This document shows positions 63,488 through 64,000 of a stretch of 64,000 nucleotides of DNA, one piece after another. Under the pieces are notes generated by a model, which saw nothing but the letters and a program-made list of their open reading frames with translations, did no database searches and had not been told where the DNA came from. This DNA is from Paralvinella palmiformis (taxonomy: Eukaryota; Annelida; Polychaeta; Terebellida; Alvinellidae). A program made the position numbers and the translations under genes. Every line of letters starts with the position of its first letter. The first letter of the stretch is position 1. The stretch is from contig JAODUP010000573.1 in NCBI GenBank assembly GCA_025642065.1, forward strand, positions 505,001 through 569,000. The letters run 5' to 3'.

Positions 63488-63770
63488 ACACACACACATG
63501 CACACAAATATCGTGAACCAAATATTACACTAGAATAAAACTACAAAACATTCCAAAATAACCCGACATCAACATGATTTATACTGTCACTAACCTGTTT
63601 TGACCAGTCTTTGATATCAGACTCAAAACAAGCTTTAAAACAAAGCCTTGGTACATGACAGTCGAGATTCTCAACTTCAAACATAACCTGCACCTTCTTC
63701 ACATCAATATGCAGACTCTCTGATATGTCACTAGAGGGCAGCACCGGGAAATGGCTGTCATCATTGATGT
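14155..63770 (-). CDS. VPS13: VPS13 family bridge-like lipid transfer protein (VPS13A/C clade), C-terminal 41 coding exons
   Basis: Seen: 41 minus-strand exons with GT-AG borders (one GC-AG) join in matching phases into 1733 codons and a TAA stop, with no frame break. Diagnostic matches to VPS13A/C are LGLDVLGNPYGLI and FFYEP (exon 33), SVGATLTEIRDV (exon 32), VSFLDGLQRVILFT (exon 25), APYWLVNKTGLP (exon 17), YYNEKLAVWEPLIE (exon 2) and GVEGFFKGIGKGLMG (exon 37). Known of the family: VPS13 proteins are long hydrophobic-groove rods that carry phospholipids between organelles at contact sites. The VAB domain binds adaptors; the ATG2_C and PH-like ends bind membranes. VPS13D and VPS13B fit worse: the exon 33-37 region matches A/C and not D. 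Human VPS13A is about 3170 residues, so the chorein N-terminus and start codon are upstream of the window, as is any promoter. Exon 1 begins in phase 1, so an upstream exon must exist. The choice between A, C or an invertebrate A/C-like paralogue is unresolved. Exon and residue numbers below are for this window only. Confidence 0.95.
15248..15374 (-). CDS. VPS13: VPS13 exon 40, PH-like domain core
   Basis: Residues 1654-1696. RLLLLDKCRIWGDWDVEWDT, PLDDIIGIP, then KLIFKVKK: the C-terminal PH-like beta strands (VDWQCPFEDF in VPS13C). Acceptor TTATTAG, donor AAG|GTTAGT. Confidence 0.94.
15654..15802 (-). CDS. VPS13: VPS13 exon 39, start of PH-like domain
   Basis: Residues 1605-1653 plus two bases. 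GIKPYSRYQATGMRVLYNLE, then DDRADIALVTN, the strand that in VPS13C reads ILMVTNRRVL. Donor AA|GTTAGT. Confidence 0.94.
15803..16773 (-). other. VPS13 intron 38 with simple repeats and an unclassified repeat
   Basis: TA (15959-15997) and CA (16062-16085, 16598-16629) tracts. 16200-16590 looks like a dispersed repeat: near-duplicate words at its ends (TTCTCAGACAGTGCCACTAT / TTCTGAGCAAGTGCCACCAT), a B-box-like AGTTCGAACCCC at 16252, and a G/C content above its surroundings. No coding evidence. Confidence 0.55.
16774..16840 (-). CDS. VPS13: VPS13 exon 38
   Basis: Residues 1582-1604 (AAEMGEDVLVRMRPPRYIHP, NL). It matches the A/C pattern RAAE....V.SLRPPR.I. Acceptor CTAACAG, donor CTG|GTCTGT (weak), forced by the join to GIKPYSRYQ. 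Confidence 0.93.
17513..17520 (+). repeat. hAT target-site duplication, left copy
   Basis: TTCAGTAG; identical to 19284-19291. Confidence 0.95.
17521..19283 (-). mobile_element. hAT DNA transposon derivative nested in the retrotransposon
   Basis: Seen: perfect 8-bp target duplication TTCAGTAG at 17513-17520 and 19284-19291; ends CAGGGTTGGGACCGAGTAC and, inverted, CAGTGTTGGGGCCGATGTAC. 1763 bases. The minus strand at about 18060-18300 encodes INIAADYLNVAASSAPLERL, the hAT dimerisation (hATC) signature, with several stops around it. Subterminal regions are packed with GAGTAC/GTACTC words. Known: hAT elements make 8-bp duplications and have CAG-type termini. This copy has lost most of its transposase. 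Confidence 0.95.
18060..18300 (-). pseudogene. hAT transposase C-terminal dimerisation domain remnant
   Basis: Reads ALSEINDYLSQPYTD, a stop, then INIAADYLNVAASSAPLERL and LTFERFISY; A..YL.(V/I).ASSAP.ERLF is diagnostic of hAT. Stops flank it on both sides. Confidence 0.88.
19284..19291 (+). repeat. hAT target-site duplication, right copy
   Basis: TTCAGTAG; identical to 17513-17520, and directly continued by the retrotransposon reading. Confidence 0.95.
19385..20263 (+). pseudogene. Family 1 RT C-terminal half, open for 292 codons
   Basis: From residue 48 on it is typical: MDSNMLKLNKDKTKFIVFSS, YINYSMSVRDLGLILDNTLG, NRLQRVQNCAV, FPLHWLPVRFRSLYKILFHT, GDKSFRASAPRLWNKLLNH. The first ~20 codons are out of frame with the RT (a frameshift near 19450). 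The start Met is incidental. Confidence 0.92.
20935..21058 (-). CDS. VPS13: VPS13 exon 37, end of ATG2_C-like region
   Basis: Residues 1541-1581 plus two bases. EEGVEGFFKGIGKGLMGLLT, KPIGGAIDMISMAFDGVRR: the classic VPS13 GFFKG.GKGL.G....P.GG..D motif. The A/C consensus STFQGI is AFDGV here. Donor AG|GTAAAT. Confidence 0.97.
21334..21457 (-). CDS. VPS13: VPS13 exon 36, ATG2_C-like helix
   Basis: Residues 1500-1540 plus one base. A basic KRRRRMN start, then SKGFVMGVALGLSGIVTCPI, matching GKGL..G...G.TGI.TKP of A/C proteins; a Cys replaces the usual Lys before Pro. Confidence 0.95.
21956..22041 (-). CDS. VPS13: VPS13 exon 35, ATG2_C-like helix
   Basis: Residues 1471-1499. NTAGSLAQITGSLGRTLALL and DKDYKK match the A/C glycine-rich helix ending KEYQQKRRE. 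Acceptor GACAG, donor AAG|GTTCGT. Confidence 0.95.
22296..22371 (-). CDS. VPS13: VPS13 exon 34, with GC donor
   Basis: Residues 1446-1470 plus one base (STIHSPDRFADTLVRSVHSL). The donor is G|GCAAGT, a GC-AG intron: no GT nearby restores the frame, and GC joins exon 35 as HTVGNTAG, matching VPS13C HTVGGAAG. Confidence 0.93.
22523..22577. repeat. CA microsatellite just after exon 33 donor
   Basis: A near-pure CA tract starting about 15 bases inside intron 33. Confidence 0.93.
22592..22787 (-). CDS. VPS13: VPS13 exon 33, start of ATG2_C-like region
   Basis: Residues 1380-1445. QAIQQSYVFILGLDVLGNPY and DFFYEPFM are the strongest A/C markers in the gene. The region begins the amphipathic helices homologous to the ATG2 C-terminus that target lipid droplets or mitochondria in VPS13A/C. 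Donor ATG|GTATAT. Confidence 0.98.
22788..24299. other. Intron 32, 3' part
   Basis: AT-rich. A TA tract at 23664-23690; nothing else supported. Confidence 0.6.
24300..24810. repeat. Tandem pair of a degenerate repeat, intron 32
   Basis: Blocks at about 24365-24640 and 24645-24810 share TGTGACATTGCGGTA, TTTGTCGCAT and GTTTTCCATTTTTT. The words GAGATTCCATA and TATGGAATCTC bound the first block as an inverted pair, so it may be a MITE with a duplicated copy. Confidence 0.6.
25017..25153 (-). CDS. VPS13: VPS13 exon 32
   Basis: Residues 1335-1379 plus two bases. TSVGATLTEIRDVEL is the A/C signature SIGATLTDVQDV. Of two possible donors, AG|GTTTGT is right because its phase joins exon 33 as VELRMAYFE. 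Confidence 0.96.
25738..25794 (-). CDS. VPS13: VPS13 exon 31
   Basis: Residues 1316-1334 (SGPRTKRVVFEYLHLSPLK), phase 0. It matches the A/C YEYFHISPIK motif. Donor AAG|GTATGT. Confidence 0.93.
26124..26189 (-). CDS. VPS13: VPS13 exon 30
   Basis: Residues 1294-1315 (SEQLQADLTQIHKSLYDMTV), phase 0. A short helical segment at the position of the VPS13A 'DIEAFKEEY' helix. Acceptor CTACAG, donor TAT|GTAAGT. Confidence 0.86.
26545..26647 (-). CDS. VPS13: VPS13 exon 29
   Basis: Residues 1259-1293. YVKLIIQEFNVKLDKGFVLS matches the A/C KYFKVLIQEMDL.LD.GF. motif. Acceptor CTTCAG, donor GAG|GTACAT. Confidence 0.95.
26932..27285 (+). repeat. Dispersed repeat copy 1, intron 28
   Basis: About 350 bases matching the reverse complement of 53257-53602 with roughly 10-15% differences by eye. 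It begins GTAGGTCCCGGCCATTAAGC. A related inverted word (TAGGTCCGCTTAATGG) at about 27654 may be the other terminus of a longer element. Confidence 0.85.
28545..28696 (-). CDS. VPS13: VPS13 exon 28
   Basis: Residues 1209-1258 plus two bases. VDNQLKDAYFSTVFSPIPLP follows the A/C VDNQL..........F.P..PP pattern; RPFIEFALMRR continues. Donor AA|GTTAGT. Confidence 0.95.
29042..29176 (-). CDS. VPS13: VPS13 exon 27
   Basis: Residues 1164-1208, phase 0. MGSLRRTYNPALWAQYRKSK and HAKVHRLQ match the VPS13A/C segment of the form LRR.Y.P.L........H...L..K.HRIQ. Confidence 0.95.
29790..29950 (+). repeat. tRNA-derived SINE, intron 26
   Basis: CACTCTGATAGCACAATAAC (A-box region) and GGGTTCAACCCC (B box) about 30 bases later. 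The tail TGCGACTAAACAAAGAACTC is like that of the copy at 5700-5880. Confidence 0.75.
30097..30333 (-). CDS. VPS13: VPS13 exon 26
   Basis: Residues 1085-1163, the longest coding exon here (237 bases, phase 0). LGGVGLSLINSMAEEVAFVT matches the A/C pattern DVGISLVNN..QEVAYI; SAALWEVEVRNKWKTLN matches the following VWE...RWK. The acceptor TTTTCAG is directly followed by ATGATG, which is an internal Met pair and not a start. Confidence 0.96.
30334..31699. other. Intron 25, 3' part
   Basis: AT-rich, with no repeat or coding signal I can support. The same holds for 32040-32570 and 33130-33940. Confidence 0.6.
31700..32030 (+). repeat. CR1/L2-like retrotransposon 3' end
   Basis: The plus strand reads SLGNFKSLLKTHLFKVAF, the usual closing motif of such RT ORFs, followed by TACAGCGCCTTTGAATGGCT and GCGCTTTATTAAATATA with an ATT tract, the typical 3' UTR and tail. 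Confidence 0.75.
32575..32660. repeat. 28-bp tandem repeat, 3 copies
   Basis: The unit contains AGAGTACAGCAACTATTAAA, three copies; the first has a short insertion. Confidence 0.88.
32723..33118. mobile_element. Short hAT-like MITE, intron 25
   Basis: The ends CAGTTCCCACAGAC and, inverted, CAAGGTTCCCATGTGT are imperfect inverted repeats with TTTTCCAGGA words repeated inside both ends. Flanks CATTCACA and CATTCAGA are a 7/8 candidate 8-bp target duplication, the hAT length. 396 bases, no coding signal. Confidence 0.6.
33950..35390 (-). mobile_element. CR1/L2-like RT fragment, family 1 copy (minus), intron 25
   Basis: The minus strand carries RT pieces: a palm with QGSVLVPNNDYMYTKPVSEI and CYANDIQVYMTL (about 34870-35010), and the tail SRLWNKLPDRIKLA (about 34140). 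Nucleotide and protein similarity to 19385-20263 and 2703-3056 is high. The catalytic Y-A-D-D reads Y-A-N-D. CT and TA microsatellites (34182-34317) interrupt it. Confidence 0.87.
34182..34317. repeat. CT (34182-34211) and TA (34270-34317) microsatellites
   Basis: Pure simple tracts inside the decayed RT copy. Confidence 0.93.
35400..36214. other. Intron 25, spacer with simple repeats
   Basis: Mostly unremarkable. Imperfect GACAGACAGATA and GGATGGATGAAT runs (35950-36020), a CA tract (about 36067-36093), and an alternating ACATATGTAC tract (36159-36205) precede the RT fragment. Confidence 0.7.
36215..37430 (+). mobile_element. Second non-LTR retrotransposon type, RT fragment, intron 25
   Basis: The frame reads YQFRFKKGHSTDLCIYLLKE, VFVTFLDASKAFDRVNHFIL, VTNGVKQGGIL, then after a frame break YADD at 36637-36648, and YLGVKIETYS...FYANVNMLIRKCSF downstream. 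This is fingers/palm/thumb of a non-LTR RT, 5'-truncated. It is antisense to VPS13 and lies tail to tail with the 37440-41285 element. Confidence 0.87.
38233..39224 (-). pseudogene. Non-LTR reverse transcriptase, two broken frames
   Basis: The N-terminal part (38712-39224) has ITPNEVDTCINKLKINKVVG, then WLQLRVFTIFKMG and YRGISILSAIPKIYD. The second part (38233-38661) has NFSIPSGVKQGGIS and HILLLMDDTVIMAT. The usual Y/F-A-D-D box is M-D-D here. A stop and frame change lie at about 38700. Confidence 0.85.
39776..40099 (-). pseudogene. Non-LTR apurinic-type endonuclease fragment
   Basis: About 100 open residues. ITGINCVFGCVYIPPRD and VFIIGDLNARLGNLD match the exonuclease-endonuclease-phosphatase fold (the GD.NA...N motif). 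The downstream third is degenerate. Confidence 0.85.
40416..41231 (-). pseudogene. Non-LTR ORF1-like protein, broken
   Basis: It starts at an ATG at 41229-41231 (MADRLRIRNPSHKSGKKGK), continues to SDIANFAVILQQALQDQKPP, and after a gap resumes at 40766 with KKNNIIITGVSEIDN and KIRHVLKVIGQ. The NNIII.G..E pattern is seen in LINE ORF1 proteins. No domain is clear beyond this. Confidence 0.6.
41270..41280 (+). promoter_or_regulatory. YY1-like motif at the 5' end of the LINE
   Basis: AAGATGGCGGC, the YY1 consensus core, lies about 40 bases upstream of the ORF1 ATG on the opposite strand. In human L1 a YY1 site at the 5' end positions transcription initiation. The analogy is inference. Confidence 0.5.
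41418..41572 (-). CDS. VPS13: VPS13 exon 25, end of VAB domain
   Basis: Residues 1033-1084. DSDNDHNN extends the acidic loop; VIVYWVSFLDGLQRVILFTQ is a near-perfect match to the VPS13A/C signature (VSF.(D/E)G(L/M)QR..LFT.D). Donor AAG|GTAAGC opens the 11-kb intron 25. Confidence 0.96.
42048..42183 (-). CDS. VPS13: VPS13 exon 24, Ser/Pro-rich linker
   Basis: Residues 988-1032 plus one base. DGCGEVPLSIQTVRRSCMLK, then a low-complexity KSPPFSSPPLSSPHT linker and an acidic end. Human VPS13A is shorter here, so this is a lineage-specific loop. Donor G|GTAAGG. Confidence 0.9.
42270..42590 (-). repeat. SINE with tRNA-like head, intron 23
   Basis: The minus strand shows TGATAGTTAGTTAGAGCGTA and later CACTGGTTTGAGGC, an A/B-box pair. 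The far end at 42283-42320 (TATATAGCGCCAGAACCAGG) is a word common in SINE/LINE tails. About 320 bases. Confidence 0.6.
43000..43130 (-). repeat. tRNA-derived SINE, intron 23
   Basis: The minus strand reads GATAGCACAGTGGTTAGAGC (A box) and, about 35 bases later, GTTTGAGTCC (B box), the head of a tRNA-derived SINE. The tail ACTAAGCCAACCAATTAACT is similar to the tails near 5860 and 29920, so these appear to be one family. Confidence 0.75.
43321..43456 (-). CDS. VPS13: VPS13 exon 23, VAB domain
   Basis: Residues 942-987. LLSPCQSVLYTWDDPTSERT matches the A/C form LPPG...YTWADP, followed by LMWNVYNRK. Donor AAA|GTAAGA. Confidence 0.95.
43752..43809. repeat. CT/GT compound microsatellite, intron 22
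   Basis: A CT run passes straight into a GT run just 3' of exon 22 on the minus strand. Confidence 0.92.
43840..43973 (-). CDS. VPS13: VPS13 exon 22, VAB domain
   Basis: Residues 898-941 plus two bases. GDAPVRIENLCEDVFIKLHQ is another VAB repeat with Asn. The donor is AA|GTAAGA. Confidence 0.92.
44500..44625 (-). CDS. VPS13: VPS13 exon 21, VAB domain
   Basis: Residues 856-897 (CISFWPCTDNMKMYVKYHDS, LRMDKG), phase 0. The FWP matches the CIPFWPE stretch of VPS13A. Donor GGG|GTAAAT. Confidence 0.93.
44886..44996. repeat. 21-23-bp tandem repeat, about 5 copies, intron 20
   Basis: The unit is close to CATGGTAATATATGTAATATA, five copies with single-base variation. Confidence 0.88.
45825..45977 (-). 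CDS. VPS13: VPS13 exon 20, VAB domain
   Basis: Residues 805-855. LTKIVTILPYFVIHNKTPQV matches the A/C pattern TRIVTF.P...I.NK, another VAB repeat with Asn. Donor GAG|GTAACT. Confidence 0.94.
46130..46240 (-). CDS. VPS13: VPS13 exon 19, VAB domain
   Basis: Residues 768-804. FSLDTVGSHGVIVCHDRERN aligns with the VPS13A pattern FSIDTVGSHGAV. Phase 0; acceptor TTTCAG, donor CAG|GTAACT. Confidence 0.95.
46621..46704 (-). CDS. VPS13: VPS13 exon 18, VAB domain
   Basis: Residues 740-767 (GSRSDAVYDNDTSSEPLLFR, then a basic FKKHRRKK), phase 0. It matches the A/C segment ending PILFSF. Acceptor TTTCTAG, donor AAA|GTAAGT. Confidence 0.9.
46705..48246 (-). other. VPS13 intron 17 with GGTGGTC-rich repeat
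   Basis: At 47470-47625 the motif AGGTGGT(C/T)A recurs at least five times (for example GAGGTGGTTACTCAAGTGAG). The words resemble the inner part of the MITE at 11816-11990 (GACCACC). The rest of the intron shows nothing. Confidence 0.5.
48247..48465 (-). CDS. VPS13: VPS13 exon 17, VAB core (APYWLVNKTGLP)
   Basis: Residues 667-739, phase 0. LDLYVYAPYWLVNKTGLPIQ is the hallmark of the SHR-BD/DUF1162 domain and is nearly identical in VPS13A, C and D. Its upstream half is ICDYLGTDWTGFLDLTFDLE. Donor CGA|GTGAGT. Confidence 0.97.
48785..48871 (-). CDS. VPS13: VPS13 exon 16, VAB domain
   Basis: Residues 638-666 (GCSSESLSRGENVALYKADL, GTPKICLK), phase 0. Acceptor TTGCAG, donor AAG|GTAAAT. Confidence 0.9.
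49190..49270 (-). repeat. tRNA-derived SINE fragment (intron 15)
   Basis: The minus strand shows a B-box-like GGTTGCTGATTCAAATCC with tRNA-like spacing to an upstream GATTGGCTAAC. It lacks a complete cloverleaf, so I call it a SINE head remnant. Confidence 0.5.
49692..49826 (-). CDS. VPS13: VPS13 exon 15, VAB domain
   Basis: Residues 593-637, phase 0. HYTIHLYPPVILHNLLPYDV matches the VPS13A/C stretch of the form TI.LYPP..I.NLLPY, with the invariant Asn of a VAB repeat. Confidence 0.95.
49846..49871. repeat. TA microsatellite, intron 14
   Basis: A pure TA run just upstream of the exon 15 acceptor. Confidence 0.9.
50187..50304 (-). CDS. VPS13: VPS13 exon 14, VAB domain
   Basis: Residues 553-592 (YGKSPQPLWWQDLSVAKDRA, LTHPFFFK). 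Acceptor CTGTAG, donor AAG|GTATAA. Confidence 0.9.
50305..51579 (-). other. VPS13 intron 13
   Basis: AT-rich, with no coding or repeat signal I can support. Confidence 0.6.
51580..51782 (-). CDS. VPS13: VPS13 exon 13, start of adaptor-binding (VAB/SHR-BD) domain
   Basis: Residues 486-552 plus two bases. LTNHLTVPIKLL is the pattern expected for a VAB repeat with its conserved Asn; INPNEQYSIPLLVAYHCKLY follows. The donor is GG|GTTAGT (phase 2), joining exon 14 as GYGKSP. Confidence 0.92.
51973..52053 (-). CDS. VPS13: VPS13 exon 12
   Basis: Residues 459-485 (NDTNYCIVFDVDIKHGRKVV, TFKSPLQ), phase 0. It leads into the first adaptor-binding repeat. Acceptor TTCTAG, donor CAG|GTAGAT. Confidence 0.88.
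52126..52339. repeat. Microsatellites around exon 11: AAC (52126-52150), CT then CA (52283-52339)
   Basis: Simple AAC, CT and CA runs in introns 11 and 10, tightly flanking exon 11 (52162-52239). Confidence 0.9.
52162..52239 (-). CDS. VPS13: VPS13 exon 11
   Basis: Residues 433-458 (LGNFDEIYNVSHRAAVTKLI, PLAPCR), phase 0. Acceptor TTTTTAG, donor CGA|GTAAGT. Confidence 0.88.
52346..52499 (-). CDS. VPS13: VPS13 exon 10
   Basis: Residues 381-432. It encodes DSVDGLSFLSKALASSAHTL, then GEEEEDEYYS, an acidic linker, and LGIEKMHVK. Acceptor TTTCCAG, donor AAG|GTTTGT, phase 0 at the end. Confidence 0.87.
53257..53602 (-). repeat. Dispersed repeat copy 2 (intron 9), inverted relative to 26932-27285
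   Basis: Its reverse complement matches 26932-27285 over about 350 bases, including GTAGGTCCC, CATTTTGACCCTTATTTTGG, GTGTGTTAGCAGCC and GATGATAATTATACATGGCT. No coding potential seen. Likely a non-autonomous element of unknown class. Confidence 0.88.
53985..54010. repeat. GT microsatellite, intron 9
   Basis: A GT tract embedded in a longer GTAT-rich stretch (53916-54010). Confidence 0.9.
54343..54449 (-). CDS. VPS13: VPS13 exon 9
   Basis: Residues 346 to 381 (split). It encodes VYEENLYKVSTASSPKQRPP and ATLVDIDVD. Two donors are possible; GA|GTATGT is preferred because its phase 2 joins exon 10 as VDE-DSVDG, while the GT three bases further on would not. Confidence 0.85.
54937..55005 (-). 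CDS. VPS13: VPS13 exon 8
   Basis: Residues 323-345 (NISIKHHWAAKKAPLIVFHQ, HVQ), phase 0. Acceptor CTACCAG, donor CAG|GTAAAC. Confidence 0.83.
55293..55334 (-). CDS. VPS13: VPS13 exon 7 (14-codon microexon)
   Basis: Residues 309-322 (LDIPATVSLSHDLM). A 42-base phase-0 exon with clean TTTTCAG acceptor and ATG|GTAAAT donor. Support is from splice sites and phase; the protein stretch is too short to be diagnostic. Skipping it would keep the frame. Confidence 0.78.
55335..56989 (-). other. VPS13 intron 6, left part
   Basis: No supported feature. There are short open frames on both strands (for example 55871-56119 plus) with no recognisable motif. Confidence 0.6.
56990..57520. repeat. 27-bp minisatellite, about 19 copies, abutting exon 6 donor (intron 6)
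   Basis: The unit is 27 bases (contains GGGTCTATGATATGTAGGGA), 17 full units and two or so 26-base units at the left end. On the minus strand it stays in frame with exon 6 and would encode YHRPFTIPT repeats if the intron were retained. The array begins about 20 bases after the exon 6 donor. Confidence 0.95.
57523..57594 (-). CDS. VPS13: VPS13 exon 6
   Basis: Residues 285-308 (TLLRKNTSTLKSVHDLAAFE plus VYNQ), phase 0 at both ends. The acceptor is TTTCAG; the donor CAG|GTAATC lies immediately next to a 27-bp minisatellite that stays open in this exon's frame. Confidence 0.88.
57688..57855. repeat. 33-bp minisatellite, about 5 copies, intron 5
   Basis: The unit is 33 bases (contains GGGGTATCACCGACTTGTGT), five copies, with drift at the edges. 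A period divisible by three keeps a plus-strand frame open; this is not evidence of coding. Confidence 0.93.
58135..58706. repeat. 32-bp minisatellite, about 18 copies, intron 5
   Basis: The unit is about 32 bases and includes ACACAACTAATATTACCAAA. Copies near the middle are almost identical, with ACATAC/ACGTAC variants in runs and shortened units at the left end. It ends about 25 bases from the exon 5 donor. Confidence 0.95.
58730..58872 (-). CDS. VPS13: VPS13 exon 5
   Basis: Residues 237-284. It encodes EKESGYDETDDVDEMTNR, then MYWLIDSQDQLLINLTPLAI, a return to the groove. The acceptor is a CAGTAG tandem, so a form lacking one Val is possible with start 58869. The donor GAG|GTGAGT is strong and sits about 25 bases from a 32-bp minisatellite in the intron. 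Confidence 0.88.
59263..60560 (+). mobile_element. pogo/Tigger-like (Tc1/mariner) DNA transposon in intron 4
   Basis: Seen: termini TATACTCGTGTATAGG at 59261 and its near-perfect inverse CCTATCCACGAGTATA at 60547, 15 of 16 bases matching, flanked by TA as expected for TA target duplication. Inner subterminal parts also pair loosely (GCATCTTATACA repeated inversely). The plus strand at 60215-60418 reads INKSFKKCSISNDLDGTEDD followed by an Asp-rich tail, the C-terminal signature of pogo/Tigger transposases (SFKKCGISNALDG(T/S)EDD). About 1.3 kb is shorter than a full element (about 2-2.5 kb), and the DDE core is missing or scrambled, so this is a non-autonomous deletion derivative. Confidence 0.87.
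60215..60418 (+). pseudogene. pogo/Tigger transposase C-terminal remnant
   Basis: A frame reads HPLLPIVKQWVKTVWD, one TAA stop, IDPSIINKSFKKCSISNDLD, then GTEDDILWDE and an acidic tail, ending TGA. The SFKKC.ISN.LDG.EDD block is diagnostic of the transposase tail. A single internal stop interrupts it. Confidence 0.85.
61161..61364 (-). CDS. VPS13: VPS13 exon 4, acidic loop part 2
   Basis: Residues 169-236. It begins with the last two bases of a split Asp codon. It continues the acidic loop (GESDSEPELI, SDSSDADFSEADDDIFDN), then returns to folded-type sequence at PIFLTAKGPVHLET. The donor is the weak G|GTCAGA, chosen because it ends in phase 1 and fits exon 5; the open frame runs on about 55 bases into the intron. 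Confidence 0.83.
61793..62006 (-). CDS. VPS13: VPS13 exon 3, acidic/serine-rich loop part 1
   Basis: Residues 98-168, ends in phase 1 (G|GTAAGT). It is strongly acidic and serine-rich (NLDNDDEVDSD, SDSSETETDSETE) with a basic tail (KPKLIHKPRHG). It looks like a disordered, CK2-type phosphorylatable loop rather than part of the groove. The acceptor CATCAG keeps phase 0; the alternative AG nine bases later would break the frame. Confidence 0.85.
62338..62454 (-). CDS. VPS13: VPS13 exon 2
   Basis: Residues 59-97, phase 0 at both ends (GGTCAG acceptor, AAG|GTTAGC donor). YYNEKLAVWEPLIE followed by YRPWEVMIK is one of the most conserved VPS13 signatures, closest to the A/C version (YYNE..AVWEPLIEPV...RPW). 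Confidence 0.97.
62455..63594 (-). other. VPS13 intron 1
   Basis: No coding signal. It contains CA tracts at about 62537-62572 and 63451-63482 and is otherwise unremarkable AT-rich DNA. Confidence 0.75.
63595..63770 (-). CDS. VPS13: VPS13 exon 1 of window
   Basis: Residues 1-58. It starts after CTTTAG in phase 1 (needs one base from an upstream exon outside the window) and ends CAG|GTTAGT in phase 0. It encodes LHIDVKKVQVMFEVENL and ACFESDIKDWSKQ, which match the mid-protein VPS13A/C strand pattern that ends in NWSS before the YYNE motif of the next exon. Confidence 0.9.
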
Positions 63771-63894
63771 CTAAAGAAATGAAACAAATCTCGTGGTAGA
63801 AAATTTCTCCAAACTACAAAAAATTAATAGATAAATTTAGACAACCAATTGAATTATTTTATTGCGTATATGTGTGCGTGTGTATGTATGCGTT

Positions 63895-63985
63895 TTAGCT
63901 GTGTGGAATAAGGCACTGCCACAGAGAATCTCGAAGCTTGAATTCTTCAGGGGACTGAATCCAGAGAGACTTTTCATGGTGAGAT
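63895..63985 (+). repeat. Possible non-LTR retrotransposon 3' tail
   Basis: One frame reads AVWNKALPQRISKLEFF, resembling the LWNKLP...I..L..FK tail near the end of CR1/L2-type reverse transcriptase ORFs. Only about 30 residues and no conserved core are visible. The window ends here. Confidence 0.3.
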
Positions 63986-64000
63986 AGGTGTAATGCCTCA

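Overview
The window is animal nuclear DNA: AT-rich, rich in TA, CA and ATT microsatellites, full of decayed transposons, with a large gene cut into short exons by GT-AG introns. The transposon families (several non-LTR retrotransposon types, hAT, pogo/Tigger, MULE, tRNA-derived SINEs) and the VPS13 protein suggest a marine invertebrate, plausibly a mollusc or another lophotrochozoan. That placement is inference; no single sequence here proves it.

The only conserved host gene I can support is a VPS13 family gene on the minus strand, from 63770 down to the stop codon at 14155. I could follow 41 coding exons, all phase-compatible, giving one uninterrupted frame of 1733 codons plus stop. They encode the C-terminal half or more of the protein: a mid-protein segment with a large acidic loop (exons 3-4), the adaptor-binding (VAB/SHR-BD) region (about exons 13-25), the A/C-type segment before the ATG2_C region (exons 26-32), the ATG2_C-like helices (exons 33-37) and the C-terminal PH-like domain (exons 38-41). 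Signature matches place it in the VPS13A/C clade. The promoter, the chorein N-terminus and roughly 1400-1500 residues lie beyond position 64000.

Layout: 1-8840 is gene-free DNA 3' of VPS13 and is a graveyard of mobile elements: three non-LTR retrotransposon types, a MULE transposase relic, a SINE, and a relic of a family with HEEADT and HALTG-DT motifs. 8840-14154 holds another dispersed repeat, a MITE, microsatellites and probably the VPS13 3' UTR. From 14155 upwards exons alternate with introns. Intron 37 (16841-20934) holds a non-LTR element split by a hAT transposon with a perfect 8-bp target duplication. Intron 25 (30334-41417, 11 kb) holds four retrotransposon pieces, including a long ORF1-endonuclease-reverse transcriptase element. 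Introns 28 and 9 carry inverted copies of one 350-bp repeat. Introns 5 and 6 contain three minisatellites, one reading in frame from exon 6. Intron 4 contains a pogo/Tigger element.

As a system, the host gene would make a bridge-like lipid transfer protein at membrane contact sites; everything else is repeat content that shapes its introns and 3' flank. I found no operon, CRISPR array, rRNA or standalone tRNA gene.
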